Numbered from the stretch's first letter, positions 1-13,062 are shown. The stretch: 64,000 nucleotides of DNA from Cordylochernes scorpioides (GCA_030710605.1 CP092880.1:10506208-10570207), one strand, 5' to 3'. Numbers and translations: made by a program. The notes: generated by a model from the sequence alone, not told the origin.

Positions 1-1806
1 ACAGAAAATTGACATAGACCCAGAACAGCAGCTTTACACACCCAAGATAGTGGACATTGCGACTGCTGTGATAGAGATGTATGGAGACATCTGAGGCTCT
101 ACATTGGACACGACAACAACAACAGAAAATTGACATGGACCCAGAGCAGCAGCCTTACACACCCAAGATAGTGGACATTGCGACTGCTGTGATAGAGATG
201 TATGGAGATATCTGAGGTTCTTCATTGGACACGACAACAACAACAACAGAAAATTGACATGGACCCAGAGCAGCAGCTTTACACACCCAAGATAGTGGAC
301 ATTGCGACTGCTGTGATAGAGATGTATGGAGACATCTGAGGCTCTTCATTGGACACGACAACAACAGAAAATTGACATGGACCCAGAGCAGCAGCTTTAC
401 ACACCCAAGATAGTGGACATTGCGACTGCTGTGATAGAAATGTATGGAGACATCAAGGTTCTTCATTGGACACAACAACAACAGAAAATTGACATGGACC
501 CAGAGCAGCAGCTTTACACACCCAAGATAGTGGACATTGCGACTGCTGTGATAGAGATGTATGGAAACATCTGAGGCTCTTCATTGGACACGACAACAAC
601 AACAGAAAATTGACATGAGCCCAGAGCAGCAGCTTTACACACCCAAGATAGTGGACATTGCGACTGCTGTGATAGAGATGTATGGAAACATCTGAGGCTC
701 TTCATTGGACACGACAACAACAACAGAAAATTGACATGGACCCAGAGCAGCAGCTTTACACACCCAAGATAGTGGACATTGCGACTGCTGTGATAGAGAT
801 GTACGGGGACATCTGAGGTTCTTCATTGGACACGACAACAACAGAAAATTGACATGGACCCAGAGCAGCAGCTTTACACACCCAAGATAGTGGACATTGC
901 GACTGCTGTGATAGAGATGTATGGGGACATCTGAGGTTCTTCATTGGACACGACAACAACAACAACAGAAAATTGACATAGACCCAGAACAGCAGCTTTA
1001 CACACCCAAGATAGCGGACATTGCGACTGCTGTGATAGAGATGTATGGAGACATCTGAGGTTCTTCATTGGACACGACAACAACAGAAAATTGACATGGA
1101 CCCAGAGCAGCAGCTTTACACACCCAAGATAGTGGACATTGCGACTGCTGTGATAGAGATGTATGGAGACATCTGAGGTTCTTTATTGGACATGACAACA
1201 ACAACAGAAAATGGACATGGACCCAGAGCAGCAGCATTACACACCCAAGATAGTGGACATTGCGACTGCTGTGATAGAGATGTATGGAGACATCTGAAGC
1301 TCTTCATTGGATACGACAACTACAACAGAAAATTGACATGGACCCAGAGCAGCAGCTTTACACACCCAAGATAGTGGACATTGGGACTGCTGTGATAGAG
1401 ATGTATGGAGACATCTGAAGTTCTTCATTGGACACGACAACAACAACAGAAAATTGACATGGACCCAGAGCAGCAGCTTTACACACCCAAGATAGTGGAC
1501 ATTGCGACTGCTGTGATAGAGATGTATGGGGACATCTGAAGTTCTTCATTGGACACGACAATAACAACAGAAAATTGACATGGACCCAGAGCAGCAGCTT
1601 TACACACCCAAGATAGTGGACATTGGGACTGCTGTGATAGAGATGTATGGAGACATCTGAGGCTCTTCATTGGACACGACAATAACAACAGAAAATTGAC
1701 ATGGACCCAGAGCAGCAGCTTTACACACCCAAGATAGTGGACATTGGGACTGCTGTGATAGAGATGTATGGAGACATCTGAGGTTCTTCATTGGACACGA
1801 CAACAA
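1..1806. repeat. 121-bp minisatellite, 15 units, open at left edge
   Basis: Fifteen head-to-tail units begin at about 1, 122, 246, 364, 481, 602, 723, 841, 965, 1083, 1204, 1325, 1446, 1567 and 1688. Spacing is 121 bp or differs from it by 3, mostly because of a (CAA)n run at each unit end; one unit is 117 bp. Units differ by only a few substitutions, so the array is homogenised. Because 121 is not a multiple of three, open frames of about 70 codons arise in every unit on the minus strand; I read these as non-coding. The array is cut by the window start. Confidence 0.95.
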
Positions 1807-2349
1807 CTAAATAATCCTAAATCTCTCTAGGGATATAACCCAGGTTCCTGGAGCGCAGAATGCCAACTACCTGGGGAAATCTCTCTAAATTCAATTATTG
1901 TATTATATAAAATATTTTAATGCATAAATTCAATATTTCTATGAAAATAATTCTATTCCAGAATCTGTTATTTTACTACATTGTGCTAATTCAAGTCAAT
2001 TAAATGTATCTGTAAATATTTGTAAATAACTCAGAAAAAGAACCTTTTTTTGGTTTCAATAAAACTCTTAAATATGAATCAACACAAGTCTTAATAAAAA
2101 ATCTAATTCAAATCAAAATCAATTCAATTGGCCAATTGCTTATTCATATTATTTATTGAACTATCTCAAGCCACAATAATCATTGTATTTTTAACCTCTT
2201 TTTACAACAAAAATTTCATTGAAAAATTTATAAAATGTTTACAATAAATATTATAGCATTTAATTCTATTCATGGTTGATGGCTATATTTTCAATTAGCA
2301 CTAACACTTCATTATGTTGATGTCCTTTCTTTTTCCTATTTCAGATATA

Positions 2350-2658
2350 CAGTAGAACCTCCCTGTAAAGGACAACACCTAATTGCAGAGCCAAAGTGTT
2401 CTTTAGGGAGAGGTGTCCTCTTACCATGGTGTTACTAAATTGTAAAAATGGTAATTTTGGCAATGAAAACTGTCTTTTGTAGAGAGGTGTCCTCTTACCA
2501 GAGAGTTGCTATATTGTAAAAATGGTAATTTTGCAAATGAAAACTGCCTTTTGTAGAGAGGTGTCTCTTACAGGAGAGTTGCTAAATAGTAAAAATGGTC
2601 ATTTTGCAAATGAAAACTGTCCTTTGTAGAGAGGTGTCCTCTCATGGAGGTTCTGCTG
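2350..2658. mobile_element. pogo-like MITE, three internal modules
   Basis: Flanked by TA, with terminal inverted repeats starting CAGTAGAACCTCC and ending in its imperfect complement. The interior has three imperfect copies of a roughly 70-bp module (GAGAGGTGTCCTCTTACC...). The termini resemble pogo/Tigger-type Tc1/mariner elements. The paralogous copy at 53982 has one module fewer. No coding capacity. Confidence 0.75.
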
Positions 2659-5463
2659 TATCTTTTTTTTTTATTATTATTTTAAGTGAGATAATGAACA
2701 ACTCTGTGTAGAAACTACAATAAAATGAATGGGGAAAAGATGGAATTTGTTAAATAAGTATTCTTAACATTTGATAGAAAGGCAAATAAAATAATTGCAT
2801 CGGGTGAAGCCCAAACGAACATTTCCTGCCAAGGTTTTTAAAAATTGTAGGAGGTGAAAATTTAAAAAATATATTTTCCCCCAAAAAATATATTTTAAAT
2901 AATTAGGAAAATGCTTTTAAAAATATAAAGGTTGGCCTAAACTTCAAAAAAATGGCAGATTTAAAAGAATTACCTGCTAAAATAATTTGTAAAAGTTTTC
3001 ATACAAAAAGAATAAGTAATCTAAAAATAGATTTAGTATTTAATTGTATAATTATATGAAAAAAATTAAATGTTATGCTTCTAATAATTTGATAGGTCTT
3101 ATAGAGGTAGAATTCAAATAACAGCTATATGAAACATAATTCTATAAAGCAAAAACATATTTATTTATAAAAGTATATTAAATTATATATATAGCATCAT
3201 AATGTAAAAAAAAATCCATTGCACACATACATATCTGAGAGGCCGAAAAAAGTATTATTCCTGTTTATTAAAGGTCTAAATCATCATTAAATTACAGTGA
3301 ATAAGTTAAAAGATTTAACTTCAGTTGATAGACTTAAATGTCCATAATTTTTAATTTGTACTTTTTATACTGTGCGATTGATATATATATTATAAAATAT
3401 TTAAGGAAATGAATTTATACTAATTTTGTTTAGTGTAGCAATTTGTGGCTCTGACATCTGTTGAAGCAAAATAATAATGTTTATAAAAATTTCACTATAT
3501 TGAATATACTATGTGTATTATTTTGAAATTAAAATAATTAAGAAATATTACTTTGAGATCTTTGGTGAGCTGCGGTATGAATGTTAAAATGAAAAAGTGT
3601 TGATCAAATCTATATTCCCTCTTTTATAAGTTTTGTTTTCTTTTAAAATTTTCTAAATTTCCTGCATATTTTACAACTTTCTTACATTACAATATATAAA
3701 CAAAAGAATTATTTTTATTATTTACTATTTTTATTCTGTGGCTATGTATAATTGATAAACAGATGATTGACCAATAATTAAAAATTAATTAAAAATAATG
3801 TTTCATAGTCAAAATATATCTATACTCTAATGTTGTTTATTTATTTTTCTAACATTATTATCTTCCACTTTAGAGATTTGCATTAATTTAATGCATGAAT
3901 ATTTTCTCACTCTCTCTCAGCCTTGTGGTCACGCGAGTTTTAAGTATTTGAGGAAAGAGATGAATAGTATTAAGCTAAGTAATAAATATGCGGCATTAGA
4001 ATAGCATTTAAAATGAGCAGGACAATTGTGATATGACCATCGAGATATTGACAATGAATCTCGAGTTATCGAAAAAGATAAACTTTCAAAGGCAGCCAAA
4101 ATATTTTTAATTTCTAAAACAATTGATGGAAACTTAACCGTTTTTGAAAAAACGTTGGAGATGCAAATTTTTCTAAGAAAAGTCGAAATTGAGTTGACAT
4201 TGTGGAGGAGATTCATTGATAACTTTGAGCAATACATATAAAGTTCTCACCTTCTTCTATGAAGATGCAGCGGGCGCGCGCACTTGGTCCATCACGCCAA
4301 TTCAACACGACCTAGGACACGTCGGCGCCAAGTCAAAAAAGGTGGCCTAAAAACAACATAGGATAAATTAAAGTCTCCAGGAATTGTTAGAAACAGCGTG
4401 GGAGGAAATAAGCCACTGGAACCTCTGACCAGTTGACTACATCAGTGCCTTTGAGAACAAACCAGTAAAGTCGGTATTGTCCCGATTTTAAAGAAGTCTA
4501 GACAGATTCTAGCGGGCATGAAATTACATAATTAGTCGTCTAGGATGTTCTTAGGATTAAGGGAGCCCCTCTTTTGTTTAAATAAAGCTGAGAAAATCAC
4601 TAGATCAATCGGCTGCTAAATATTATTCAGAATGGCATCATTCTACACCTGCGTGGATCCTCTGAAAAGAGGGCAATGAATTTTCAAGAGGAAATAATTT
4701 TGATATCCAAGGGTTGCACTGAACAAATTGATTTATAAATTCATCGCTAGTGCTACTGGATCAGCCCCAAGATAATGAACTGCTTCGAGGTAATAGGCGC
4801 AAACATCCTCCATACCATAATTCTCGAACCTGCACCTATCACCTCCAAAACTGTAAAGCCAGGCAGACCCCGATATCAACAAAGATTATATCTAACCTAT
4901 CCTGAGAGCAGGAAGATATCCAGATCCACACCAGAGACATCAGATTAATATCAATGAATGAAATCGAGAGTGTTCCATTTTTAAAATAACGATTTTGCAA
5001 CGCTGTAGCTCTCAAAATTAGCGCGCGATTTGCCTAATGTTACATTTTATTCAAAATAACAAGCATTGATTTATGTTTCATCAAAAACTATTTTCAAATT
5101 TTCGAAATGTCTATAATTATAATGATTTTGTAAAAGGTTACTTTTCAGATTTCCGAGGAGAAATACTCGTTTACTCGAATTATTAAAACTATGAAAGAAT
5201 ATTGACATTACAAGGCTGTCTCAAAAGTTCATAAACACTTGCAAAATAAATCATAATCATGATATATTTTGATCTTTTGGAACAACCCCTTATATAATTC
5301 AAATAATTAATAACTTCGCTAGATATATAGTGAAAAGTCTTCTTCTCTCTAAGTGGGAGAGAGAGAGAAAAGAAAAAAGTTTTTTTTAATGTCTTATATC
5401 GTTAAAACACGAGCTTCCAAACCTGGTGTAACTCTAATCATAATAAAAAATAAAATTTTCTTC

Positions 5464-5831
5464 TTATCTCTTAGACCTTCCACTATTTATATAATTTTTA
5501 GAACATGAGATTACGAATGTTTCAATATCTAAAATAAATAGATTGCTCTCGTCTTGCTTTGCGAGGTGATCTCTGAGTTTTAAGGATTCCTTTGTAGCTG
5601 GGCTCTGTCGAGTCTTCAAGGCGTTCCATCTCTCCAGTCCTTGCCCCCATTCATTTGACGCAGCGAAATGTGCTTGATTGTAAAGCAGCATGGTGGTCTT
5701 GGCCTTAATAGACTCCCACTCTTCCCCCTACAAATGACTACAATTATCTCAGTGGGTCCTCTATTGGTAACTGCAACCTTAATTGAAGGAGATTGTGCCA
5801 AAATATCGAGCCACGCACTAACCTGAACCAT
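5464..5831 (-). pseudogene. Decayed coding-like stretch, unidentified
   Basis: Two overlapping minus-strand open frames (5831-5616 and 5691-5464) would read as one protein segment if a single frameshift near 5700-5720 were allowed. The duplicate at about 57240-57560 preserves most of it. Residues such as SIKVAVTNRGPTEIIVVI and NQAHFAASNEWGQGLERW look protein-like, but I recognise no family. It may be an old transposon remnant. Confidence 0.25.
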
Positions 5832-6055
5832 AAGCAGTATTGATGAAGTTGCAACTGCCTGGGAGAGGGGAAGTTAATAAAGAATAATTTATCGCAAATA
5901 AGAGAGCATTTCATATTTAATGTATAATATATGGATTGCTCTATATTCTCCCAGCAATATATTATACTTTTTAAAGGGAGAGGAGCCTCTTTTGATACAT
6001 GTATGTATATGTATATAGATGGATATATTTTGCAGGTAGTATAACGATCTAAAAA

Positions 6056-6375
6056 TAAGGGTCGCCTCTATCATCAAACTATGTGTCAAAACTAGACGCC
6101 AATTACCTTCGCCGCAAAATAGCGGTTTCAGTTGGGTGACAAAGCCACAACACCAGCTTTGCCAAACTAAGAAGCGCTCCACCTGGAGGCCATGGTTTCG
6201 GGCTAATGGCCCTCTTCAGCATTTTCCCTCATAGATTTGGCATAACCACTTTGCCAGCTAAACACCTCTTTGGTAGATTGTGAAGATTTCATTTGATCCC
6301 TTGTGGATCTCTCATTGAATAAAGCCCACCCTAGGCCATTAGACCGAAACCATGATCTCCAGGTGGGCGAATAGG
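6056..6375. repeat. 'R' foldback repeat, copy 1
   Basis: Contains the module GTGACAAAGCCACAACACC followed by AGCTTTGCCAAACTAAG and a later inverted portion (GACCGAAACCATGATCTCC). Related copies lie at 11888-12540, 30030-30210 and 57774-58095. The partly palindromic organisation suggests a non-autonomous DNA transposon, but I did not identify clean termini. Confidence 0.5.
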
Positions 6376-6446
6376 CTAGGTGGTCAATGTTGGTTGTATT
6401 GCGATGGTTGTGGTCGGTGCTGGTTAGCGGGCGTTACGAGGACTTC

Positions 6447-6916
6447 TCAGCGGACCTTGTCGATACCGATCCTTTGGAGGGAGGTGCTCATGGCACAGGA
6501 GATGTCGATGGGGGCAACGATGACCTCCTCACTATAAGTTAGGGCTAGTCCTCGCATGGCGTCTTCGAGATGGTCTATTGGATCGTCAAGATGGGGGGCA
6601 TGTAGGCGGGGTATCCATATGCATGCGTGGTTGACCAAGGTACCTCTGTCATCCTCTGCATGCATGTCGACTTAAATGGGCCTACTGTTGTAACTCCGAG
6701 TAAACCAACGTGTGGATAGACTGGCAGTCGTAGACGTGAGGCAAAGTGTTGAGGTTTTCCCACAAGCGGAGAGCAAGAAGCAGAGGAAAGGCTAGATGTT
6801 ACACTGAGCGGGTTGGAGACAGCCCACGGGACAGAGGTGGAGGCCATGACACAAACCTGGATGCCTAACACCGAGACAAGGAGAGAGAGCCAGAAGCCGC
6901 CTGCGTAGATGGACAC
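6447..6916 (-). other. Overlapping open frames conserved in both duplication copies
   Basis: Minus-strand frames of 72 codons (6665-6447) and 113 codons (6916-6575) persist in the duplicate at 58169-58669, the second with a hydrophobic start. The duplicate has about 27 extra bases near 58392. I recognise no family, and retention may simply reflect a recent duplication. Confidence 0.2.
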
Positions 6917-6954
6917 ACTCTGAACTAAAACTGTTCTGTTTACCCCGGGACGCG

Positions 6955-7010
6955 GTCGTCTATAAAAAGCCCGGAAGGGGGCCCATCTGAGCGTCGGCCA
7001 TGTCCACTGA
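6955..7010 (+). promoter_or_regulatory. Possible TATA promoter
   Basis: TCTATAAAAAGCCCGG at about 6959-6974 sits in a locally GC-richer block, a plausible TATA box for a start about 30 bp downstream. The duplicate at 58710-58722 reads TCTACAAAAAG, so the box is lost in one copy. No transcript unit is evident downstream. Confidence 0.25.
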
Positions 7011-7251
7011 ATCTTTGCCTCGTAGCTGTCCCCTACCGCTCTTTTTCTGTTTTTATTTTGACGTCATCATTTTAAGTTTGAATACAAATAAGGATGATGC
7101 AGGTTATATTAATAAAGATATAGTATATCATACAAAATATGGGGGGTGGTAGCAAATAAGAGCAGTGTACATCTTAATAGAAGGGTATGATCTTATAAAT
7201 TATTGGCGCAAACTAATTAGAAGATATGTGAGCTATACTAACACAATTTTA

Positions 7252-7671
7252 TTATATTACAGTGTAAAATATACTATAAATATGTTGTAATATATTCCAA
7301 TATATACCTATGCCCCCATATGTTGTATGGTTATAATGTAATTGCCAAGGTGACAGAAATAAAATTTCGAGTGGGTGACAGCCGGCACCAGTGGAGGAAA
7401 AAGGTCCGAAAATCAAGTCGGGTTCCCAGGTGTGCCCCTTCTTACTCAAACAGATTAGTCCGCTTTGAGACACCATGATTGACAGACCCCTCTCGACAGA
7501 TCTGCCCTGATCGAGGTCGGCTTCACTCAATCTCTCGCCATCTCCGTAGTGACATCCAACATACTTCGTCATTTTGTGCAATCCCAAATTCACGCCTGAA
7601 ACCACTCTAAACATTGTGCCCACCACGACTGCAACCAACATGGCACACTGCATTCTCCAACACATAAACAA
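7252..7671 (-). other. 139-codon open frame, unidentified
   Basis: Minus-strand frame with a hydrophobic N-terminus (MLVAVVVGTMFRVVSGV) that would fit a signal peptide. The duplicate (59431-59027) keeps 134 codons with few replacements. No family recognised; retention may only reflect the youth of the duplication. The next region upstream on the same strand (about 7770-7655) encodes a zinc-ribbon-like peptide, described at 59400. Confidence 0.25.
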
Positions 7672-7867
7672 TACTGGCGAAACCGCTGGGAGGGTTCACC
7701 ACTGATGAGCCAGGCCCTCCCATTAATTTTTCCATTGCAGTAAGGGCAGTAGAAATTGTTTAATTTCAAAAAGAATCTTACGCCTTTAAAATAGTTTCAA
7801 ATTTTGATAACAGATGGCGCGCTAGTGCATCATATTATAAACAACACTACATTACTACATATATATA

Positions 7868-8173
7868 TGTCATAATATATGCTCTTCCAGAATTAATAAA
7901 ACAAACCAACAGCCAACGAGAGAGAAATGGGCAGCTAAAGCGAGACACTTTAGACAACTAACTTACGACCATTCTTTGGCCACATTCCTGAGGGGGGCGT
8001 CACCACCTGGCGACTATGCTGGTTAGCCCCCGATTGTGTACACAGGGAAAACAGTCGTTCAGCTGATAACGTCTCGCTCGCTCTCTCTCGGCTGGCTGCC
8101 TGGATGATTTTGCTCTAACAACTCGTCGTGTGATTATTTCTCTCCTCAACACATTTACCACTAAATTGTCACA
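7868..8173. repeat. LTR of non-autonomous element (left)
   Basis: 306 bp, TGTCATAATATATGC... to ...AAATTGTCACA. Matches 10342-10646 apart from about six differences. Confidence 0.85.
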
Positions 8174-10341
8174 TCGAAAGTCGACAGGATAAGACCTGGC
8201 CGGGAAGCGAATCCCTCATATACCGGAGTATGAAGAAACAAGAAGCCAAGCCACGATGATCGACCAAACCCAACTCAACTGTAACCACTCCTCTTCGAGC
8301 CCTCAAACCCTTCCTCGCCAACCTTTGAACCGTGATCCCGAAGAAGTATTCACCTACGATGAGATGGAGCTGCCACGCACTTCTTCCAGCACTAGATCTA
8401 CTCAAGAACGATCGCCGTGCCAGAGCAGGACACCTCCCGCCATCATGGACAAGACTCCGCCATCTCCCTACCGCTACTGTGATGTACAACACTGGTACGC
8501 TCAGTGTCACAGACAGAACTCTCCCGAATCTCAATGAACTTACCTGCTCTCTAAACCAGCATAACCTGTAAGTGAAATTGTTTTACCCCTTCCATTAATT
8601 CTTCAAATAAGTCATTCCTTGTAAATTGTCCTAATATTTACATAATTAGCTCCATTTATTCTCTCCATGCCTATTAACAATGATTTTATTCTCCATACTA
8701 TTTATCGAGATATTTGTAACTCATTTAATTAGTTATCTTACCAGTAGAATTTAACAATCGTTATTTTAATTAAATAATTTCCATTTTTAAAGTAACTCTT
8801 AAAAAAAAAAAAAACTCTTAAAAAAAAAAATTGGAATTCTACATATTAATGCTTTACGATTTTTACTATTAACAATAGATTTTTCATAATCAATTTATTT
8901 ATAAAAATATGCCTCCAGCACCTAAACTTTTGTATGTCTATTTGTATATAACCTCTCCTACTTGTAAGCACGGCTCACGAAAAAATAATTTCTTTCCCTA
9001 ATCGATTCAAAATTCACCCTGTAATTCAGGCGTCGAAGAATTCCAGCCACCACGTGAGCCTTGCTTACAACCAACCCTTGGTGACTCTTATCTATCTTCC
9101 CCTGAATGCCCCTCTCATTCTTACAACTTTGTTAACTTTATACCAGCTCAGGACCTTTATAGAGAATTATTGATTAATCAATTATCGAACTTCTATATTG
9201 TCATTTCAAAATCCTAACCTTCGCCCTTCATTTATGATAATTTATTTCGTAGTTCATCTCTAGCATATCCACCGACCCACACCATCTAGCCAATGGGGTG
9301 TTCGTCACAGGGTGCAGATTGACTAACTGCTAGATATTTATCAACCCCTTTTTGTTCGCACTTGAACAATCTGCATCGAACGACACAGTTCGCTTCTTCT
9401 TCTCGCGCCACACGTTCGCCACACGGACCCTGTCTTCAAATCTATGTTTGTCCATTGTCCAAACCAGCACGATATAGCCTACCTCCGATATTTCCCACGG
9501 AGGTACGTTAAACATCGTCGCTGATTTTGTCCGGTCCGTCATCATTTCGCGCAGACATGGTCTTACTTTCAACCCACCGCGAAATCATCGCCTTGCACAA
9601 GCTCCCACGACGGTTCAAACACCTCGTGTCCGAGCAGCTTGTCACTTGTAACGGACAACGCAGTCCTCGTCCCAATTTTTGGCACTGTGCGCGCATACTT
9701 TCCGCAAATTAAATATAAGTCTGTTCGACTTCCTCACCTACACACGGGACCTTTCCCCTCGGACTCGCTACACAAGTAACTGCATAGATAAGTTAGATTG
9801 GCCCAAAGCAAGTTTCCCCTCGCTCTGTTCGCCGAGGTTCTAACATTGTATGTAGTTTTATATTTACCTCAGTCCTGAGCTCACACAATTGTCAACCTCA
9901 ATCTCATTTCTCGTACTCTACACTTATAGCATAAAAAGCCCCATGACAAGTTTCCCCTTGCCATGTCCGCCTGAAAAATATCTTAAAGTGTAGAGTTCCC
10001 CAGTCTTAATGATCTTCAGAATTTCATCATATCTATGTGACTCTTCTTCTCGTTGTTCACACTCCTCCATATCACTTCCCTTATAATACATTAGATTTTG
10101 TTGTATATAGCCTTTTATAACCTTGATATTTTCAAAAATTTCCTTAAATGTCAAACTCCCCGGTGTTGTAAAACTGCTTGTAAATAATATTTACTTGTGT
10201 ACTATACAATATTTTATTTACATAAAACTATGTCACCATTACCTTAACTAATTTTAACTGTAAAATTATTTTCTCTATTCCTGGCTTCACCAGCTTTAAA
10301 TATACTTAAACTATGTTCAGCCTTCTTCAACGGGGGCCATA

Positions 10342-10646
10342 TGTCATAATATATGCTCTTCCAGGATTAATAAAACAAACCAACAGCCAACGAGAGAGAA
10401 ATGGGCAGCTAAAGCGAGATCTTTAGACAACTAACTTACGACCATTCTTAGGCCACATTCCTGAGGGGGGCGTCACCACCTGGCGACTATGCTGGTTAGC
10501 CCCCGGTTGTGTACACAGGGAAAACAGTCGTTCAGCTGATAACGTCTCGCTCGCTCTCTCTCGGCTGGCTGCCTGGATGATTTTGCTCTAACAACTCGTC
10601 GTGTGATTATTTCTCTCCTCAACACATTTACCACTAAATTATCACA
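10342..10646. repeat. LTR of non-autonomous element (right)
   Basis: 305 bp, ends ...AAATTATCACA. It is followed at once by the TA repeat where the duplication resumes. Confidence 0.85.
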
Positions 10647-11456
10647 TATATATATTATTATTATTATTATGTATATATAACACCACACACCCCGGAACTT
10701 CACACCACTTTGAAGATAGGCGTGAGGACTGAACAATTTAGGCGAAGAACTACGGCCTTGAAGACTACGAGGAAGGCAACTATGAGGACGAAAATAAATA
10801 AACATAGCAACTTCTAATAGTAACTATTTAATTATTTACTTTTTGAAATTTACCTTTATTATAGAAAACCATTCGGGAAACACATACTGTTACGACGCTT
10901 CTCAGACGTCGATGTTTGCGTTCAAGGTTTCTAGAAGAACAATGTGGAATCTTAGTGGATACAGCTTAGTACGGTATATTTATTCCAGAGCTTTAAAAAG
11001 TAGATTAATAGCTATATACAGTATAGATGGACTTGCCTTCATTGTCCCCACTAGAGGGATCCTCCTCGTCACCGTCTTCTCCTTGCCGCAGATCTCACTG
11101 TCACCAGACTGACGTTACTTCCCAGACTGTGATATCCTCTCGGCACACAAACCCCCTTCAAGCCGACTGCTATCTCGGCTCTTTCCTTCACTACGGCACC
11201 AGCTGAACCCTTTATCTCCCGCCCCCTCCTCTGGAATCTGTCAATAAACACTTCCTTGTGGAGGGGGCCCTCCATACCTTCTTTTCTTGGCTTGCCCACA
11301 TCTTCTCTGCATCTACTTTGCTGCACCGCTTCAATACAATACTAATAATGAGGAAACCATGGTCGATTACCCGCAAGGCTGCAACCTGGCGAAACAATAT
11401 AGTATAGACAAATTTGAAATTTCCCATGATCAGAAATAATTTATTGAGCTGTGAAA
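10647..11456 (+). repeat. Segmental duplication, left copy, part 2
   Basis: Matches 63199-64000. The right copy runs off the window, so the true right boundary of the duplication is unknown. A minus-strand 85-codon frame (11326-11069) is intact in both copies (63870-63613), but I recognise no family. Confidence 0.9.
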
Positions 11457-11887
11457 GTAGTTTGAACCTTGTAAGAAGGATTTTGACATTGATCTTTCAC
11501 TACCTTCTTTATAGGTATGTTAGGGCAAATAAAATATATCTCGAATATCACTTTATAGCTTGAGATGTTAAATAAGGTTATAACCGTTCATTTTAAAATG
11601 GGTTAATTGTTATAATCGACCATTTCGGCTGACTTGATCCATTGTTAAAATTGATCTTACTCTGAGATGAGGGCCACTCCGATGTATTAATAGCGTTAAA
11701 GGTAATAACATTTTGATTATTCTTAATTTTCACATTATCTTGTTTTTGAGGTTGTTCCTCTTGTGTGCTGTTTGTACTAATGAATCTAGCGTTTGTGCTG
11801 TGCAATGGTGTGCTTGACCCTCTTGTTCTGGATAGTTTGTTCAAAATGTACCTAACCTTCACGTAGCTTGACGAATTCCTGTTTTGG
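11457..11887. other. No recognised feature
   Basis: AT-rich. One 89-codon minus-strand frame (11862-11593) of low-complexity composition (N, S, T, Q) without a recognisable domain. It may be the continuation of the duplication, which cannot be tested because copy 2 leaves the window. Confidence 0.3.
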
Positions 11888-12540
11888 ACAAACTAGTGGA
11901 CTCAGGTCGCTGAAAAAGCCATAACACCAGCTTTTTCAAACTGAGAATCTAGAGGCCATGCTTTTGGGCTAATAGCCCTTGCCAATCAAGGGCGGCTTTG
12001 ATTTCTTGAGATCCGCAAGAACTCAGATGAAATCTTTATAATCCGCCAAAGAGGTACTTAGCTGACAAAGTGACTTCAGAGGCCATATTTATGGCCAAAA
12101 TGTAGATTTTGCTGGGAGGATAATGCAGGTTGCCTCTCCCTTTAAAATAGACGCCAAAAACGAGGCGTCATTTATTGACCGTCTCAGTAAAATATTGGAC
12201 TCAGGTCAGTGACATAGCCACAATACCAGCTTTGGAAAATATTTTTATAGATCATTATTCTTCCGGAAAACTTCCATCTATATTTTGGCCATAGATATGG
12301 TCTAGACACTTTCCCAGTCAAACACCTTTTTGGCGGATTGTGAGGATCTCAAAGCTTGCCCTCAACTGACTAGAGCCATAGCCCGATACCATGGTTTCCA
12401 GGAGGGCGCTTCTCAGTTTACCAAAGCTGGTGTTGTGGCTTTGTTACCTACCTGAGTACGCTAGTTTACGGTGTGGTCAATAGATGGTGCCTAGTTTTGA
12501 CGGGAGAGGCGACCATACCTTTATATATCATCATCCTCCC
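11888..12540. repeat. 'R' foldback repeat, copy 2
   Basis: Starts with TAGTGGACTCAGGTCGCTG and the AAAGCCATAACACCAGC module and ends with the inverse (ACCAAAGCTGGTGTTGTGGC, CTGAGTACGCTAG). The ends are therefore inverted repeats, with a second internal copy of the module near 12200-12240. Confidence 0.55.
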
Positions 12541-12627
12541 GGAATATACATACGTGCAAAGTAAAACCAAAATACCAAAGTCAGGTGTATTGATGATACA
12601 ATAAAAAAGGCATATCCTGACTACGCT

Positions 12628-12772
12628 CATATGGGCATTTTAAATGGCAGAGTACCATCTAGTGGAACAAATGCCAACTAAATGTTGTTATCGGTTTGTT
12701 CCAAAATATTTGGTTTACTCATAACATTTAGTTGATATTTTTCCTGCCATCTAAAATGCTCATATGAAAAAA
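12628..12772. repeat. Short foldback
   Basis: GCTCATATGGGCATTTTAAA... is mirrored by ...CATCTAAAATGCTCATATG, with CAACTAAATGTTGTTAT mirrored by ATAACATTTAGTTGATA. The sequence is a hairpin of about 145 bp with a small loop. Confidence 0.6.
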
Positions 12773-13062
12773 TCAAAGAAAGTATTTTTACTAAATCTCC
12801 CCCTTGTACCACGAGCCGTGTGGATCGCCGCAACATATTGTAGCAGATTATTTATTGTTCTATGAAGATATTTTAAATTTCTATATTTGCATTTTGATAC
12901 ACTGTAAAATTTTCTCTTTGCCTTTCTGCTATTTTATTAGTTTTAATTTTGGCTGGTGCCTTAAATAAATTGCTGTGTCATCCTGAAATTTGTCTTTCCT
13001 GATTTTCTACGTTACAATATATGACCTATTTCTCTGGGATTTTGCACATCTAGACCTTATGG

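Larger units (their letters stand above)
1808..7867 (+). repeat. Segmental duplication, left copy, part 1
   Basis: Matches 53051-59622 in the same orientation, nearly base for base with scattered substitutions and small indels. It is continued by 10647-11456 after an LTR-element insertion. Content is mostly AT-rich DNA with one pogo-like MITE, one copy of the 'R' foldback repeat and several decayed coding-like stretches. I see no intact recognisable gene in 2660-5460. Confidence 0.93.
7868..10646. mobile_element. Non-autonomous LTR retrotransposon
   Basis: Two direct repeats of about 305 bp (7868-8173 and 10342-10646), both TG...CA, differ at about six positions. They enclose 2.17 kb with no recognisable protease, reverse transcriptase or integrase. 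The element interrupts the left duplication copy in a TA microsatellite and is absent at the same place in the right copy. Target duplication is ambiguous (ATATA/TATAT). Read on the minus strand, a TGGCCCCCGTTGAAG primer-site-like sequence lies two bases inside the LTR, so minus orientation is possible. Short open frames, for example 8256-8537 (+) and 9572-9330 (-), match nothing I know. Confidence 0.8.

Noticed and set aside
1-1806. Many overlapping open frames of about 70 codons on the minus strand
   Set aside because: They are produced by the 121-bp tandem repeat rotating through frames; no domain, and both strands are affected.
1-1806. CRISPR-like array
   Set aside because: Units are contiguous with no unique spacers and the window is plainly eukaryotic.
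6575-6916. Secreted-protein gene in the duplication
   Set aside because: A hydrophobic start and retention in a young duplicate are not enough; overlapping frames exist in the same stretch and no homology is recognised.
8961-9780. Gag-like coding in the interior of the 7.9-10.6 kb LTR element
   Set aside because: Short protein-like stretches occur on both strands, but I could not see a zinc knuckle, protease or any continuous frame.
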